From: an uncultured Tissierellia bacterium
Lineage (GTDB): Bacteria; Bacillota; Clostridia; Tissierellales; Tissierellaceae
NCBI GenBank assembly: GCA_946402705.1
Contig: CAMIXG010000004.1
Span: 1-64,000, forward strand
Direction of reading: 5' to 3'
Length of the DNA: 64,000 nt
The notes under the pieces were generated by a model that did no database searches, was not told where the DNA came from, and saw only the letters and a list, made by a program, of their open reading frames with translations. The position numbers and the translations under genes are program-made. This document shows positions 8,704 through 19,869 of this stretch, piece after piece. Positions within the stretch are counted from its first letter, which is position 1. Each line of letters begins with the position of its first letter.

Positions 8704-9681
8704 ATGAAAAAGAAAAATTTATTAAGTATTATTGTTTTAGTTTTATTGTCTGGTTTATTTTTAGTAGGATGTGGAAAAGAAGAAGCTAAAAAAACTAGTG
8801 ATGGCTCTTTTAAAATAGGAATTAACCAATTTACAGAACATCCAGCACTTGACCAGGTAAAACTTGGTTTTGAAGAAGGTTTAAAAGAATTTGGTGACTT
8901 TGATGTAGATTTTGTAAGTGCTCAAGGTGATATCTCAAATACTATTACAATCTCTGAAAAATTTGTAGCAGATAAGGCAGATTTAATCTTTGCAATAGCT
9001 ACACCATCTGCTCAATCTAGTAAACAAGTTGCTGGAGATATTCCAGTTATATTTTCAGCAGTAACTGACCCAGTAGAGGCTGGACTTGTAAATGCCTTTG
9101 ATAAACCTGGTGTCAATGTAACAGGTACTTCTGATGAAAGCCCTGTTAAAGAACAACTAGCACTTTTTAAAACACTAGATCCTAACATTAAAACAATTGG
9201 AATTATATATAACACAAGTGAAGCTAACTCAAAAGTTCAAATAGATAATGCAAAAAAAGCTGGTGAAGAACTAGGACTTAAAATAGAAACTATTGGTATA
9301 TCAAATATCAATGATATGTCTCAAGCCCTTGATTCACTTATTAAAAAAGTTGATGGTCTTTATACTATAACTGATAATATGGTTGCCTCAGCTATAAACT
9401 TAGTAGCTGATAAGGCTAATGCAAACAATATGATTACCATTGGTGCTGAAGAAGCCCATGTAGCTGGTGGAATTTTAATGACTGATGGTTTGTCTTACTT
9501 TGAACTAGGTAGACAATCTGCTAGAATGGCTAAGGAAATCCTAGTAGATAAAAAAGATATAACAACATTTTCGTGTGAAAAGGCTGAAAATACTTCAAAG
9601 GTTTACAATGAAAATACTTTGAAAAAATTAAACTTAGATATCAACAATAAGGCCTTTGAAAATGCAACAAAAATCAATTAA
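8704..9681 (+). CDS. ABC transporter substrate-binding lipoprotein, paralog of 7250..8236
   Basis: Lipobox LVGC; IGINQFTEHPALDQ..., IPVIFSAVTDPVEAGLV, GVNVTGTSDE; alignable along its length with the upstream paralog. Confidence 0.9.
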   Translation: MKKKNLLSIIVLVLLSGLFLVGCGKEEAKKTSDGSFKIGINQFTEHPALDQVKLGFEEGLKEFGDFDVDFVSAQGDISNTITISEKFVADKADLIFAIATPSAQSSKQVAGDIPVIFSAVTDPVEAGLVNAFDKPGVNVTGTSDESPVKEQLALFKTLDPNIKTIGIIYNTSEANSKVQIDNAKKAGEELGLKIETIGISNINDMSQALDSLIKKVDGLYTITDNMVASAINLVADKANANNMITIGAEEAHVAGGILMTDGLSYFELGRQSARMAKEILVDKKDITTFSCEKAENTSKVYNENTLKKLNLDINNKAFENATKIN

Positions 9682-9700
9682 ATTTTAAAGGAGAATGATT

Positions 9701-10573
9701 ATGAATGGATTAATTATGACTTCTATAGAACAAGGTTTAATATTTGCAGTCCTTGCTATGGGAGTATTTATAACAAACAAAGTACTAAATATCGCTGATT
9801 TATCTGTAGAAGGAAGTTTTCCATTCGGTGCTTTTATATTTGCAAAATTTTTATTAATGGGAGTGAACCCTGTTATTGCAACAATTTTAGCTTTTGCTTT
9901 TGGGACTTTAGCAGGACTTTTAACTGCTACCTTATTTACAAAATTCAAGATAAATGCTTTACTATCTGGAATCTTAACTATGAATATTTTATATTCTGTA
10001 AATCTTAGGATAAATAATGCTGCTAATGTACCCTTATCAGGTCAAAGAACCATCTTTGACTTTGGCCCTAAACTTCTAATACTACTAGCAATAGTTATTG
10101 TGGTTAAGCTATTACTAGATTTATTCTTAAAAACAGAAGTTGGTTACTTATTGGTTGCTACAGGTGATAACGAATCTTTGGTTAAGTCTCTAGGGCAAAA
10201 ATCAGACAACTACAAGATACTTGGCCTTATGCTTTCCAATGGACTTATAGCCCTTAGTGGTGCTTTAATGGCTCAGTATAATGGTTATGTTGATGCTTCT
10301 ATGGGAAAAGCGACTTTAGTTATAGCCCTTGCAGCTATTATAATAGGAGATACTTTTATGAAAAATTCTTCTTTCTTGAAAAATACTACACGTGCCATAA
10401 TTGGTGCAATTGCCTACAAATTAATTGGTGGTTTTGCCATTGACCTAGGCCTACACCCAAATGATTTATCTGCAATAAATGCAACTATCGTTATTGTGTT
10501 CTTACTATACAATAACTTCTTCCCAAATATTATGGGAAAGCTAAATAAAAAAGGAGGACGAGATTATGCTTAA
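9701..10573 (+). CDS. ABC transporter permease (TrpY-like)
   Basis: Multi-TM; GVFITNKVLNIADLSVEGSFPFGAF; RBS AAAGGAG before ATG at 9701. Confidence 0.85.
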   Translation: MNGLIMTSIEQGLIFAVLAMGVFITNKVLNIADLSVEGSFPFGAFIFAKFLLMGVNPVIATILAFAFGTLAGLLTATLFTKFKINALLSGILTMNILYSVNLRINNAANVPLSGQRTIFDFGPKLLILLAIVIVVKLLLDLFLKTEVGYLLVATGDNESLVKSLGQKSDNYKILGLMLSNGLIALSGALMAQYNGYVDASMGKATLVIALAAIIIGDTFMKNSSFLKNTTRAIIGAIAYKLIGGFAIDLGLHPNDLSAINATIVIVFLLYNNFFPNIMGKLNKKGGRDYA

Positions 10574-11333
10574 TATAAAAGGATTAGAAAAAAGATTTAA
10601 TATAGGAACACCAAATGAAATTCAGGTTTTCAATGGACTAGATTTAAACTTTGAAAAAAATAAATGTACTGCTATTATAGGCCCTAATGGTTGTGGTAAA
10701 TCAACACTTATGAATTTAATCGCAGGAACACTAATGGTCGATAATGGAACAATTGAACTAAATGGAAAAACTATATCTAATTTAAAAGAAGAAGATAGGT
10801 CTGAATTCATAGGTAGAGTCCATCAAAATCCTTCAATGGGTGTATCTCCTTCTTTAACAATACTAGAAAACATGGCTCTTGCTGATAAGAAAAATAATAA
10901 GTTTTCGCTTAAATTTCTAGTTAATAAAAAAAATATAGATAGATATAAGGAATTAGTTGCCCAGCTAGATTTAGGACTAGAAAATCTTATGAATACAAAG
11001 GTAAAATTTTTATCTGGTGGACAAAGACAGTCTTTATCTTTGATAATGGCTTCTATGAAACATCCCGATTTGATTTTACTTGATGAACATACTGCAGCAC
11101 TAGACCCTAAAACCTCTCATGTTGTAATGACTAAAACAAAGGAACTTATTGATAAATATGAAATGACTGGAATTATGATTTCTCATAATATGAGAGATGC
11201 TATTAAATACTCTGACAGAGTTATCATGCTGGATAAGGGAATTGTGGTACTTGATAAACCAAGTATAGCCCTTACAGAAGAAGATTTAAATAATATTTAT
11301 ATAGATAGATTGGATAAGGCTATAGCTGTTTAA
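10566..11333 (+). CDS. ABC transporter ATP-binding protein (TrpZ-like)
   Basis: Walker A GPNGCGKST, signature LSGGQRQS, Walker B LILLDEHTAALDP. Overlaps the permease gene end. Confidence 0.95.
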   Translation: MLNIKGLEKRFNIGTPNEIQVFNGLDLNFEKNKCTAIIGPNGCGKSTLMNLIAGTLMVDNGTIELNGKTISNLKEEDRSEFIGRVHQNPSMGVSPSLTILENMALADKKNNKFSLKFLVNKKNIDRYKELVAQLDLGLENLMNTKVKFLSGGQRQSLSLIMASMKHPDLILLDEHTAALDPKTSHVVMTKTKELIDKYEMTGIMISHNMRDAIKYSDRVIMLDKGIVVLDKPSIALTEEDLNNIYIDRLDKAIAV

Positions 11334-11364
11334 TTTTGGGTATAAGGTCTGAGAGGTGATATTT

Positions 11365-11955
11365 ATGACTGAAATTAAAATTTTTTCTGATTTCGCTTGC
11401 CCATTTTGTTATATTGGCTTTTCTATTATGAAAAGATTAAAAGCTGAAAGAGATGATATAGACTTTTTGTTTATTCCATCTATTTTAAATCCTAATGAAT
11501 CTCTAATGGGGAGTAGTCTTTATGCACATGTTGACAGAGAAACTGCCCATCTAGGCTACTTAAGAATTGAATCTTTAGCCAAAGAATATGGCCTAGTATA
11601 TAATAATAGGGAAAGAAGATTTAATACAAATAGACTTCATATGGCTAGTATATATGCCTATGAACATGATAAGTTTTTCGAATTTGCACAACTAGGTTTT
11701 GAATATATATTCGAACATGGGAAAAATGTAGCTCTTGAAGAAGTTGTAAATGAAATTGGAGAAAAAGTTGGTTTGGATATTAAGGATATGAATGCACAAA
11801 TTAACTCTAAAGAATATATCAGCTATTTAGACGATGCACATGAGCTAGCTATCAAGTATGATATAGAATCAATACCTACATTTATAGTTGATGATGTAAA
11901 GAAACCAACAACCTTAAAACCATATAAGGATTTTATAAAAGATTTATTAGGCTAG
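11365..11955 (+). CDS. DsbA-family (FrnE-like) oxidoreductase
   Basis: MTEIKIFSDFACPFCYIGFSIMKRL (CPFC); RBS GAGAGGTGAT before ATG at 11365. Confidence 0.85.
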   Translation: MTEIKIFSDFACPFCYIGFSIMKRLKAERDDIDFLFIPSILNPNESLMGSSLYAHVDRETAHLGYLRIESLAKEYGLVYNNRERRFNTNRLHMASIYAYEHDKFFEFAQLGFEYIFEHGKNVALEEVVNEIGEKVGLDIKDMNAQINSKEYISYLDDAHELAIKYDIESIPTFIVDDVKKPTTLKPYKDFIKDLLG

Positions 11956-12040
11956 ATAGATATCTAGTCTTTTCTTTTTTCATTTTATTTATCAGAATTT
12001 TCTGATATAATTTAGGTAACATATACTAAGGAGGGATATT

Positions 12041-13651
12041 ATGAACAATGATAAAAATAAGCATGAAAATTTTTCTAAGAAGAAATTAATAATTACCCTG
12101 CCCCTTGTTTTTATTCTAATTTTTAGCTTTATATTTAGGTGGGATATAGTTTTTGCAATGAATCCTGAAAGACAAATAAAGAAATCAATAAATGACTCAA
12201 TCACCCAGCTCTATAATATAAAACTTAATAATAATGACTATCTAAAAAATCTAGGTAAATCTGAAAATATATACTCAAGTTTAAACTCCACCCTACTTGA
12301 TTATGAACCAAATACAAGTGGTGACAAGAACAGCTCATCAATTTATATGTTGGGAAATCTAAATTTTAAAAACAAAGTAGCTAATTTCAATCTTGAAAGT
12401 ACTATAGATAATGAAAACTTGATAACATTTAGATCAGAATTTGGTAATAAGTCTATATATCTCAGTATGGCTGAGTTATATGATAAAACTTTTGAAATAC
12501 CAAGTAAAGTAGATGAAAACACTTGGAATAACTCAATACTTGCTGCACAATTTGGTCCAATTTCTGAACCCTTTGATTTATCTTTTGATAGTATAAATGA
12601 AGAACTTAAACTTGTCAAAATTAGAAAATTATTGGCATCTGATTATGACTTTAAGGATTATTCCAAAATTTTAATAGATTTTATAGATTCAAAAGAGTTG
12701 GAAAATGTAGGCAAGGAAATAGAAATGATAGATGGAAAAAATCATAACATTTATAAGTATAGTCTTACAGTTACTAAAAATGACTATGATAATCTAAGGC
12801 TTAATTACTATAATCTCTTATTAGAAGATAAGGCTTTAGAAGAGTTTATGAAGGATTTTTATGAGATATTTAATTCTTTTAATTATGGTGAAATACCAGA
12901 GTATGAAAGCTTTACTGAATATGTAAATAACCTAAAAGACAATATAGACTTAGATGAAAAATATGAAAATGAAAAACTAGTTTTCACTCTTGGTATCTCT
13001 GATGGAAGACTTATCACCTTAGATGTTGAGGATTACTTTGATGATGAGATTTATCCACTTTTAAAGGTAAATTTCACAGATTACAAAAATAATCTTTATA
13101 GTTTTATTGCCTATCAATATGATGGTGATACTAGCTATAATGAGCAGGAAAATATTACTCCAATTACTAAAATAAGTAACATAAACTATTTGTTAAAAGA
13201 TGATGCTATTAAAAATCTTTTAACTATTGAAGAAATTTTAAATGATAACGAAACTAGTGAACTATTGAAACTATCAACTGACATTGATTTATCAAAAACT
13301 AAGGATAACTTTAAAATCAAGCTGGATTCATCAGATATTTATCAAAAGAGAAGTTATGATATAAGTGGAGATTTAACTTTAAATAAAGATGAGTTACTTT
13401 TTAAATCTGATAAAATAAAGCTTGAAACTAAGTATAACTTTTCTGAAGAAGAAAACAATAGTGTAGGTATAAGCTTTAATCTGGACCTTAAATTATCTAG
13501 TAAAAATCTAGATTTTAAACCTGTAGATAAGAATAAGATAGTTAAACCTCTTAATCTATCTTCAGATGATTCAGATGAAATGCTCCTAACTATTGAAAAA
13601 AACTTAATTAAACTACAAGAAAAATTTATAAATCTAGGCAATAGATCATAA
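12041..13651 (+). CDS. Membrane-anchored hypothetical protein with large extracytoplasmic domain
   Basis: 536 aa ORF with RBS AAGGAGGG, N-terminal TM (KKLIITLPLVFILIFSFIF) and no family recognised. Confidence 0.75.
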   Translation: MNNDKNKHENFSKKKLIITLPLVFILIFSFIFRWDIVFAMNPERQIKKSINDSITQLYNIKLNNNDYLKNLGKSENIYSSLNSTLLDYEPNTSGDKNSSSIYMLGNLNFKNKVANFNLESTIDNENLITFRSEFGNKSIYLSMAELYDKTFEIPSKVDENTWNNSILAAQFGPISEPFDLSFDSINEELKLVKIRKLLASDYDFKDYSKILIDFIDSKELENVGKEIEMIDGKNHNIYKYSLTVTKNDYDNLRLNYYNLLLEDKALEEFMKDFYEIFNSFNYGEIPEYESFTEYVNNLKDNIDLDEKYENEKLVFTLGISDGRLITLDVEDYFDDEIYPLLKVNFTDYKNNLYSFIAYQYDGDTSYNEQENITPITKISNINYLLKDDAIKNLLTIEEILNDNETSELLKLSTDIDLSKTKDNFKIKLDSSDIYQKRSYDISGDLTLNKDELLFKSDKIKLETKYNFSEEENNSVGISFNLDLKLSSKNLDFKPVDKNKIVKPLNLSSDDSDEMLLTIEKNLIKLQEKFINLGNRS

Positions 13652-13686
13652 AAAAAGACATCTTCTTTAATAAAGATGTTTTTTTA
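13650..13686. terminator. Bidirectional terminator
   Basis: aaaaaaagacatcttctttaataaagatgttttttt. Confidence 0.75.
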
Positions 13687-13715
13687 TCAAATTTAGCTTC
13701 CATAATTAAATCTAT

Positions 13716-14585
13716 TTATTCAGACCTATACCTAAATCCTATTTGCATATCTATATTGCCAAACTCTAATTCCAGCTGCTTTTGTAACTGATCTAATTCG
13801 ACTTCTGTTTCTGATATTTTCATGTCTTTATCTAGTATGGCACAAGCAGAACAATATATCCTACTTTTACCATAACTGTGAACTTGTAAGTCATGAACTT
13901 CTACAATATGGTTGCCTGATAAAAGTAAGTCTCTTATCCTTGAATTAACCTTAACATCATCTCTTCCCCCTATTAAGGGTTTAGATATTTCAAGCATGGT
14001 TTTCATTCCAGAATATACTATAATCAAGGCTACAATCATACCCATATATCCATCTAATTTTAAATTATAATAGTAAGATAATAAGTAGGATACTAGGGTA
14101 GCACAACTTATCATCATATCTGAAAAGCTATCTTCTGCCAGTGCTTTTAGGGTTAAAGATTCTATTTGCTTAGCAGTTTTACTACTATATAAACCTATAA
14201 TCAATTTAGCAATTATCGATGCACCTAAAACCAATAGAACGCTCTTACTATGAATTATAGTATAGTCTGAAAATATCTTAACATAAGAGGCTTTAACAAG
14301 TTCTACGCCTACCAAGATGGTTAAAATGGATATTACAAAGCCTGATATATATTCAACCCGACCATACCCAAAAGGGTAATAATGATTATTAGGTTTTTTT
14401 GTAATCTTAAACCCTAGTATTGATATGATAAAGGCAACACTATCTAGCAAGTTATTAAATGCTTCACCTATAATAGCAGTACTATTTGAAAATAAACCTG
14501 CCATTAGTTTTACTACAAATAGTATTATATTTATAATTATTCCAAATATACTTATTTTTATTCCCTTATTTTCTCTATCCTGCAT
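13716..14585 (-). CDS. Cation diffusion facilitator family transporter
   Basis: Six-TM pattern; GEAFNNLLDSVAFIISILGFKITKKPNNHYYPFGYGRVEYISG. Confidence 0.9.
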   Translation of the reverse strand: MQDRENKGIKISIFGIIINIILFVVKLMAGLFSNSTAIIGEAFNNLLDSVAFIISILGFKITKKPNNHYYPFGYGRVEYISGFVISILTILVGVELVKASYVKIFSDYTIIHSKSVLLVLGASIIAKLIIGLYSSKTAKQIESLTLKALAEDSFSDMMISCATLVSYLLSYYYNLKLDGYMGMIVALIIVYSGMKTMLEISKPLIGGRDDVKVNSRIRDLLLSGNHIVEVHDLQVHSYGKSRIYCSACAILDKDMKISETEVELDQLQKQLELEFGNIDMQIGFRYRSE

Positions 14586-14589
14586 ACTT

Positions 14590-15021
14590 TCAACTCCTTA
14601 ATTTCTCCAAATCCATATTTATTTTTCTCAGTAAATCATATAGGGTATCCTTTTCATCTTCTGTTAAAGAATTAAATATCATTTCTTCATGTTGATCCCT
14701 ATTATTTTTTATCTTCTCTAATTCTTTTTCTCCTGCTAGAGTTATATATATTCTTATCTTTCTTAAATCATTTTCATCTTTTAGCCTTAGGATGTAATCT
14801 TTTTCCTCTAATTTTTTAAGTACTTCTGTTACAGATGATGGCTTTATTCCCATTCTTTCTGCTATATCCTTTTGCATAACTCCAGGATTTTTACTTGTAT
14901 AATCTATTATATTTATCTGGGCATGTGATAGATTTCTACCTCCATGTATTGAACTATGAGATATACTTCTCATATTATTATTTACCTTTCTTATCTCTCT
15001 ATATAATTTTTTATTTTGCAT
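14590..15021 (-). CDS. MarR family transcriptional regulator
   Basis: ISHAQINIIDYTSKNPGVMQKDIAERMGIKPSSVTEVLKKLEEKDYILRLKDENDLRKIRIYIT winged helix. Confidence 0.9.
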   Translation of the reverse strand: MQNKKLYREIRKVNNNMRSISHSSIHGGRNLSHAQINIIDYTSKNPGVMQKDIAERMGIKPSSVTEVLKKLEEKDYILRLKDENDLRKIRIYITLAGEKELEKIKNNRDQHEEMIFNSLTEDEKDTLYDLLRKINMDLEKLRS

Positions 15022-15062
15022 TTTTATCTTCCTTTTTATTTAAATTAGTTTTAATTAGTTTT

Positions 15063-15080
15063 TAGTTAGTTACCTAACTA
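15063..15080. promoter_or_regulatory. Candidate MarR operator
   Basis: TAGTTAG-TTAC-CTAACTA perfect inverted repeat just downstream of a minus-strand TTGACT-N17-TAAACT promoter. Confidence 0.6.
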
Positions 15081-15182
15081 CTTTTAAAGTTTAACATTTG
15101 CTTTTAACAAAGTCAATATTTTTTGTTCATTAAATTTTTGAGTATAAAAAAAGTGAGGCCATTTGACCCCACTCTTGCTAAC

Positions 15183-16469
15183 TTATATTAAAGATTTTAA
15201 TGCTTCTAAATTTGCCTCTATAGTTTTATCTATATCTTCCCTTGTCAAGGCATCTGATACAAACATACATTCAAATTGCGCTGGTGGAAGCATTATACCT
15301 CTATCCAACATTTCAACAAAATATTTTGCATATGCTTTTGTATCACATCTTTGAACATCATCATAATTTTTAAATGGCCCTTCGCCAAAGAATAGGGTTA
15401 ACATATTTCTATACCTAACTATACTTGCCCTTATACCAGTTTTTTCTATATTTTCTTTAAAACCAGCTTCCAGCATTTCAGCTTTTTCTATCATATTACT
15501 ATAAATTTCAGAATTTTTTTCAAGCACATTTAAACTTTTCAGTCCTAGATGCATGGCTACTGGATTTCCAGATAGGGTTCCAGCTTGATATACTCCACCT
15601 TCTGGCGAGATTATCTCCATTATTTCCCTTCTACCTGCATATGCTCCTACTGGCATACCTCCACCTATTATCTTACCAAAGCAAGCCATATCTGGTTTTA
15701 TACCATATACCTCTGCTGCTCCACCATAGGCTATTCTATAACCACTGATTACTTCATCAAATATCAATAGGGCTCCCTTTTCTTCTGTAAGTTTTCTCAG
15801 CCCAAATAAAAATTCTTTATCAGCAGGTATAAGTCCCATATTTCCTGCTACTGGTTCTAGTATTATAGCTGCTATATCATCATCTTCATCAAAAACTCTC
15901 TTTACATCATCTAAATCATTGTATCTACAAACTAGAGTGTTTTCTACTATGGCTTCTGGTACTCCAAGGCTGGTTGGCACTCCATAAGTTATAGTTCCAG
16001 ATCCTGATTTTACAAGAAGAGAATCATTATGTCCATGATAACAACCCTCAAATTTTATAACCTTATTTTTCCCAGTAAATCCTCTTGCCACTCTTATGGC
16101 TGACATAGTTGCCTCTGTTCCAGAGTTTACCATTCTAACCATATCTATACCTGGATAAGACTCCACCATTTTTTTAGCCATCTCTACTTCTATTTTAGTT
16201 GGAAGTCCAAAGCTAAAGCCTCTTTCTATAACGTTTTCAATTCCATCAACTATTCTCTCATCATTGTGCCCAAGTATGGCTGGTCCCCAAGATCCTATAT
16301 AGTCTATATATTCATTTCCATCTTCATCTTCTATCTTACTTCCATAGCCACGAGTTATAAAAACAGGTCCTGTATCCACTGCTTTAAAAGCTCTAACTGG
16401 ACTGTTTACTCCACCTGGTATATATTTTACAGCTTCTTCAAATATTTTTTTTGAGTTTTCTCTATTCAT
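15183..16469 (-). CDS. hemL: Glutamate-1-semialdehyde 2,1-aminomutase
   Basis: IPGGVNSPVRAFKAV..., NSGTEATMSAIRVARGFTGK, FDEVISGYR. Confidence 0.95.
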   Translation of the reverse strand: MNRENSKKIFEEAVKYIPGGVNSPVRAFKAVDTGPVFITRGYGSKIEDEDGNEYIDYIGSWGPAILGHNDERIVDGIENVIERGFSFGLPTKIEVEMAKKMVESYPGIDMVRMVNSGTEATMSAIRVARGFTGKNKVIKFEGCYHGHNDSLLVKSGSGTITYGVPTSLGVPEAIVENTLVCRYNDLDDVKRVFDEDDDIAAIILEPVAGNMGLIPADKEFLFGLRKLTEEKGALLIFDEVISGYRIAYGGAAEVYGIKPDMACFGKIIGGGMPVGAYAGRREIMEIISPEGGVYQAGTLSGNPVAMHLGLKSLNVLEKNSEIYSNMIEKAEMLEAGFKENIEKTGIRASIVRYRNMLTLFFGEGPFKNYDDVQRCDTKAYAKYFVEMLDRGIMLPPAQFECMFVSDALTREDIDKTIEANLEALKSLI

Positions 16470-16479
16470 TATAAGCCTC

Positions 16480-17448
16480 CTATTTTTTCAACATTCTAGC
16501 TATATCTTTAGCAAAATAAGATATTAATATGTCTGAGCCAGCTCTCTTTAAAGATACTAATGTCTCCATTATTATATCTTCATTTACAAGTCCATTTTCT
16601 ATTGCAGACTTTATCATGGAATACTCTCCACTAACATTATAAGATGCTATTGGTATATTAAATTCATCCTTTGCTCTTCTTATTATATCCATATAGGCAA
16701 GGGCAGGTTTTACAATTATCAAATCTGCTCCCTCTTCTAAATCAGCCATTATCTCCCTCATAGCCTCATCACTATTATAGTAGTCCATTTGATAGGTCTT
16801 TCTATCTCCATGACTTGGAGCAGATTCTGCTGCCTCTCTAAAAGGTCCATAGTAATTAGATGCATATTTAGCACTATAGGCCATAATTGGTATATATTCA
16901 TAGCCATTTTCATCTAATACACTTCTTATTGCTGCAACTCTACCATCCATCATATCTGAAGGTGCAACCATATCTGCTCCTGCTTCAACATGACTAAGTG
17001 ATATTTTTCCTAAGTATTCTAAAGTTTTATCATTATCAACATCTCCATCATCTGTTAAAATACCACAGTGGCCATGATCTGTATATTCACACATGCAAAC
17101 ATCTGTAACAACATACATTTCTGGATACTTTTCCTTGATGGCTCTTATTGCTTTTTGTATTATTCCATCTTCTACAAATCCTGATGTACCACAACTATCT
17201 TTTTCATCTGGTATACCAAATAGAATTATAGAATTTATGCCTAGGTCTAATAATTCCCTAACCTCTTCTAATAATTTATCTATGGAAAATCTATAAACAC
17301 CTTTCATAGAACTTATTTCTTCTTTTTTGTTTTCACCTTCAACTATAAATAAAGGATAGATAAAATCATCTAATGATATACTTGTTTCCCTTATTAAATT
17401 TCTTACTACTTGGTTTTTTCTAAGTCTTCTTGTTCTTGAAAAGCTCAT
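16480..17448 (-). CDS. hemB: Delta-aminolevulinic acid dehydratase
   Basis: YPLFIVEG..., [42 protein letters not shown]-like [12 protein letters not shown]. Confidence 0.95.
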   Translation of the reverse strand: MSFSRTRRLRKNQVVRNLIRETSISLDDFIYPLFIVEGENKKEEISSMKGVYRFSIDKLLEEVRELLDLGINSIILFGIPDEKDSCGTSGFVEDGIIQKAIRAIKEKYPEMYVVTDVCMCEYTDHGHCGILTDDGDVDNDKTLEYLGKISLSHVEAGADMVAPSDMMDGRVAAIRSVLDENGYEYIPIMAYSAKYASNYYGPFREAAESAPSHGDRKTYQMDYYNSDEAMREIMADLEEGADLIIVKPALAYMDIIRRAKDEFNIPIASYNVSGEYSMIKSAIENGLVNEDIIMETLVSLKRAGSDILISYFAKDIARMLKK

Positions 17449-17449
17449 A

Positions 17450-18949
17450 TTAATCCTCCTTAATTATTGCTTCTATTATACCTTCTATAGTAAACTCATC
17501 TGCCTCATAATCTACCTTATAACCTGCTTTTTCCACTGTTTGTGTAGTTATAGGCCCTATTGATGCTAGTTTTGCCTTTTCTATTATAGTCTTAGCATCA
17601 TTTGCTAAAATACTGTTAAAATTATTAAAAGTTGAAGCAGAAGTAAATATTAAATAATAATCATCTAAATTTGATAACTTTTCTATTATTTTTCTTCTAT
17701 CCTCATCTTCCTGCACTGTTTCATATATGGAAACTTCTTTTACATTTGTTATCTTATCCAAATCTTCAACTAGTTTTTCTCTAGCTATCTTAGCTCTTGG
17801 TATTAAAATTCTATCTTCTGCTTTTAAAATATGTTTTAGAGTTTCAAATAGTTCTTCCGCTACATATTTCTCTGGCATAATATCTGCATTTATTCCATAT
17901 TTTAATAGGGATTTTTTAGTCTTAGGTCCTATTGCAACAACCTTAGTATCTCCCAAGTGTCTAGTATCATATCCAAGTTCAAATAACCTATTGAAAAACA
18001 CCTCTACTCCATTGACAGAAGTAAATGCTATATAGGTATAGCTTCTAAGATTTTCTATTTCTTTATCTAAATTGCTCATATCTTCTACAGGTTGAGTTCT
18101 TATAGTTGGAAATGATATGACATTTGCACCTAGGTCCCTAAACTTTTCTATAGTTTCTCTAGCAGCTTTTTTCTCCCTAGTTATAACTATATTTTTCCCA
18201 AACAAAGGTTTATTATCGTGGAATCTAAGTTTTTCTCTAAGACCTACAACATCCCCTATAACAATTAGACTTGGAGGCTGAATATTAGATTCTACTGCTT
18301 TTTCATAGATGTTTTCAAGAGTTCCCTCAACTACTTTTTGCCTAGTTGTAGTACCCCAATTTATAAGTGCTGCCTTTGTATCCTTATTTTTTCCGTACTT
18401 TAAAAGCTCAGAAGAGATTTTCTCTAGGTTACTAATTCCCATTAAGAAAACTAAAGTTCCATCTAATTTGGCTAAGGCTTCAAAATTCAATTCGTCTTCT
18501 TCATCCTTAAGATGCCCTGTTATAACATGAAAAGATGTTGCTATACCCCTATGTGTTATAGGTATACCACTATAGGCAAGACCTCCTATGGCTGAAGTTA
18601 TCCCTGGTATCTCTTCAAACTCTATACCTCTATCATAAAGGTACTCTCCTTCTTCTCCGCCCCTACCAAAAACATAAGGGTCTCCACCCTTTAATCTTGC
18701 AACTATATTTCCAGCCTTGGCTTCTTGATAGATTATTTCATTTATTTCGTCCTGAGTTTTAGCATGATTTTTAGAAGCTTTTCCAACATAGATATACTTA
18801 ACATCATCTGATAAGTCTTCCATTAATTCAGGGTTTGCCAATCTATCATAAACTACAACATCAGCTTCCTTAAGTTTCCTATATCCCTTTCTAGTTATAA
18901 GCCCTGCATCTCCAGGTCCTGCTCCAATCAAATATACTTTTCCATTCAT
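17450..18949 (-). CDS. cobA-hemD: Uroporphyrinogen-III C-methyltransferase / uroporphyrinogen-III synthase fusion
   Basis: [45 protein letters not shown], followed by a HemD-like C-terminal half. Confidence 0.95.
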   Translation of the reverse strand: MNGKVYLIGAGPGDAGLITRKGYRKLKEADVVVYDRLANPELMEDLSDDVKYIYVGKASKNHAKTQDEINEIIYQEAKAGNIVARLKGGDPYVFGRGGEEGEYLYDRGIEFEEIPGITSAIGGLAYSGIPITHRGIATSFHVITGHLKDEEDELNFEALAKLDGTLVFLMGISNLEKISSELLKYGKNKDTKAALINWGTTTRQKVVEGTLENIYEKAVESNIQPPSLIVIGDVVGLREKLRFHDNKPLFGKNIVITREKKAARETIEKFRDLGANVISFPTIRTQPVEDMSNLDKEIENLRSYTYIAFTSVNGVEVFFNRLFELGYDTRHLGDTKVVAIGPKTKKSLLKYGINADIMPEKYVAEELFETLKHILKAEDRILIPRAKIAREKLVEDLDKITNVKEVSIYETVQEDEDRRKIIEKLSNLDDYYLIFTSASTFNNFNSILANDAKTIIEKAKLASIGPITTQTVEKAGYKVDYEADEFTIEGIIEAIIKED

Positions 18950-19857
18950 TATTTTCCTATCTCCTTATTCAATATATTTGCAAGTTCTAGGCCAAGTTTT
19001 TCTGCTTCTTCCACTTTTCCTCTTACTAAAGCTCTCTTTATTATCTCACCATTTTCAGTTCCTAGCATACCTTTAAGCTCTAACTCTTCATTTTCTATCT
19101 TGCAATAGGCTCCAACTGGTACATGACAACTGCCTCCAGTCCCCTTTAAAAAAGCCCTCTCTGCTTTAGATTGAATTTCTGCTTCTTCATTTGATATAGT
19201 TTTTAAAACTTTTTCAACTTCCACATCATTTTCCCTTATTTCAAGTCCTAGTATACCCTGACATGGAGATGCCAGTAGTATGTCATCTTCTAAATGTACT
19301 ATGGTATTTTCCAGTTTAAGTCCCAATCTGTTCATTCCAGCTGCTGCAATTATTACACCATCTAGGTTTTCTCTTTCTATCCTATCTATTCTAGTTTGAA
19401 CATTTCCCCTGATTCCAACTACTTCTAAGTCCTCTCTAAATTCTAGGATTTGATATTTTCTTCTTTTACTTCCTGTACCAATTTTAGCTCCTCTAGGTAA
19501 TTCATCCAAAGAATTTAATCCCTTTCTAAGAACGAGTACATCCCTATGATCTTCTCTCTTAGGTATGTGTGAAAGTTTTAGTCCTTCTGGTAAAACTCCT
19601 GGTACATCCTTCATACTATGTATGGCTAAATCTATAGTTCCATCTAGTAGTTCCTTTTCTATTTCCTTTATAAATACTTCCTTACCACCAATTTTATCAA
19701 GAGGTACTTCATTTAAGATATCTCCCTTTGTTTTTATGGTCTTAACTACAAATTCCACCTCTGGATTTTTATCTTTTAACATATCAATAACATGTCCTGT
19801 TTGCGTAACAGCCAAGTTACTTCCCCTAGTTCCAACAATTATCTTCAATATTTTCAC
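18949..19857 (-). CDS. hemC: Porphobilinogen deaminase
   Basis: VGTRGSNLAVTQ, IHSMKDVP, GIRGNVQTR, GGSCHVPVGAY. Exact start uncertain (GTG 19857 or nearby TTG). Confidence 0.95.
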   Translation of the reverse strand: MKILKIIVGTRGSNLAVTQTGHVIDMLKDKNPEVEFVVKTIKTKGDILNEVPLDKIGGKEVFIKEIEKELLDGTIDLAIHSMKDVPGVLPEGLKLSHIPKREDHRDVLVLRKGLNSLDELPRGAKIGTGSKRRKYQILEFREDLEVVGIRGNVQTRIDRIERENLDGVIIAAAGMNRLGLKLENTIVHLEDDILLASPCQGILGLEIRENDVEVEKVLKTISNEEAEIQSKAERAFLKGTGGSCHVPVGAYCKIENEELELKGMLGTENGEIIKRALVRGKVEEAEKLGLELANILNKEIGK

Positions 19858-19869
19858 CTCATCATTATT

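Noticed and set aside
7250-9681. Tandem binding-protein genes as an assembly duplication
   Set aside because: The two genes and leaders are clearly diverged at DNA level, including compensatory changes in Stem I.
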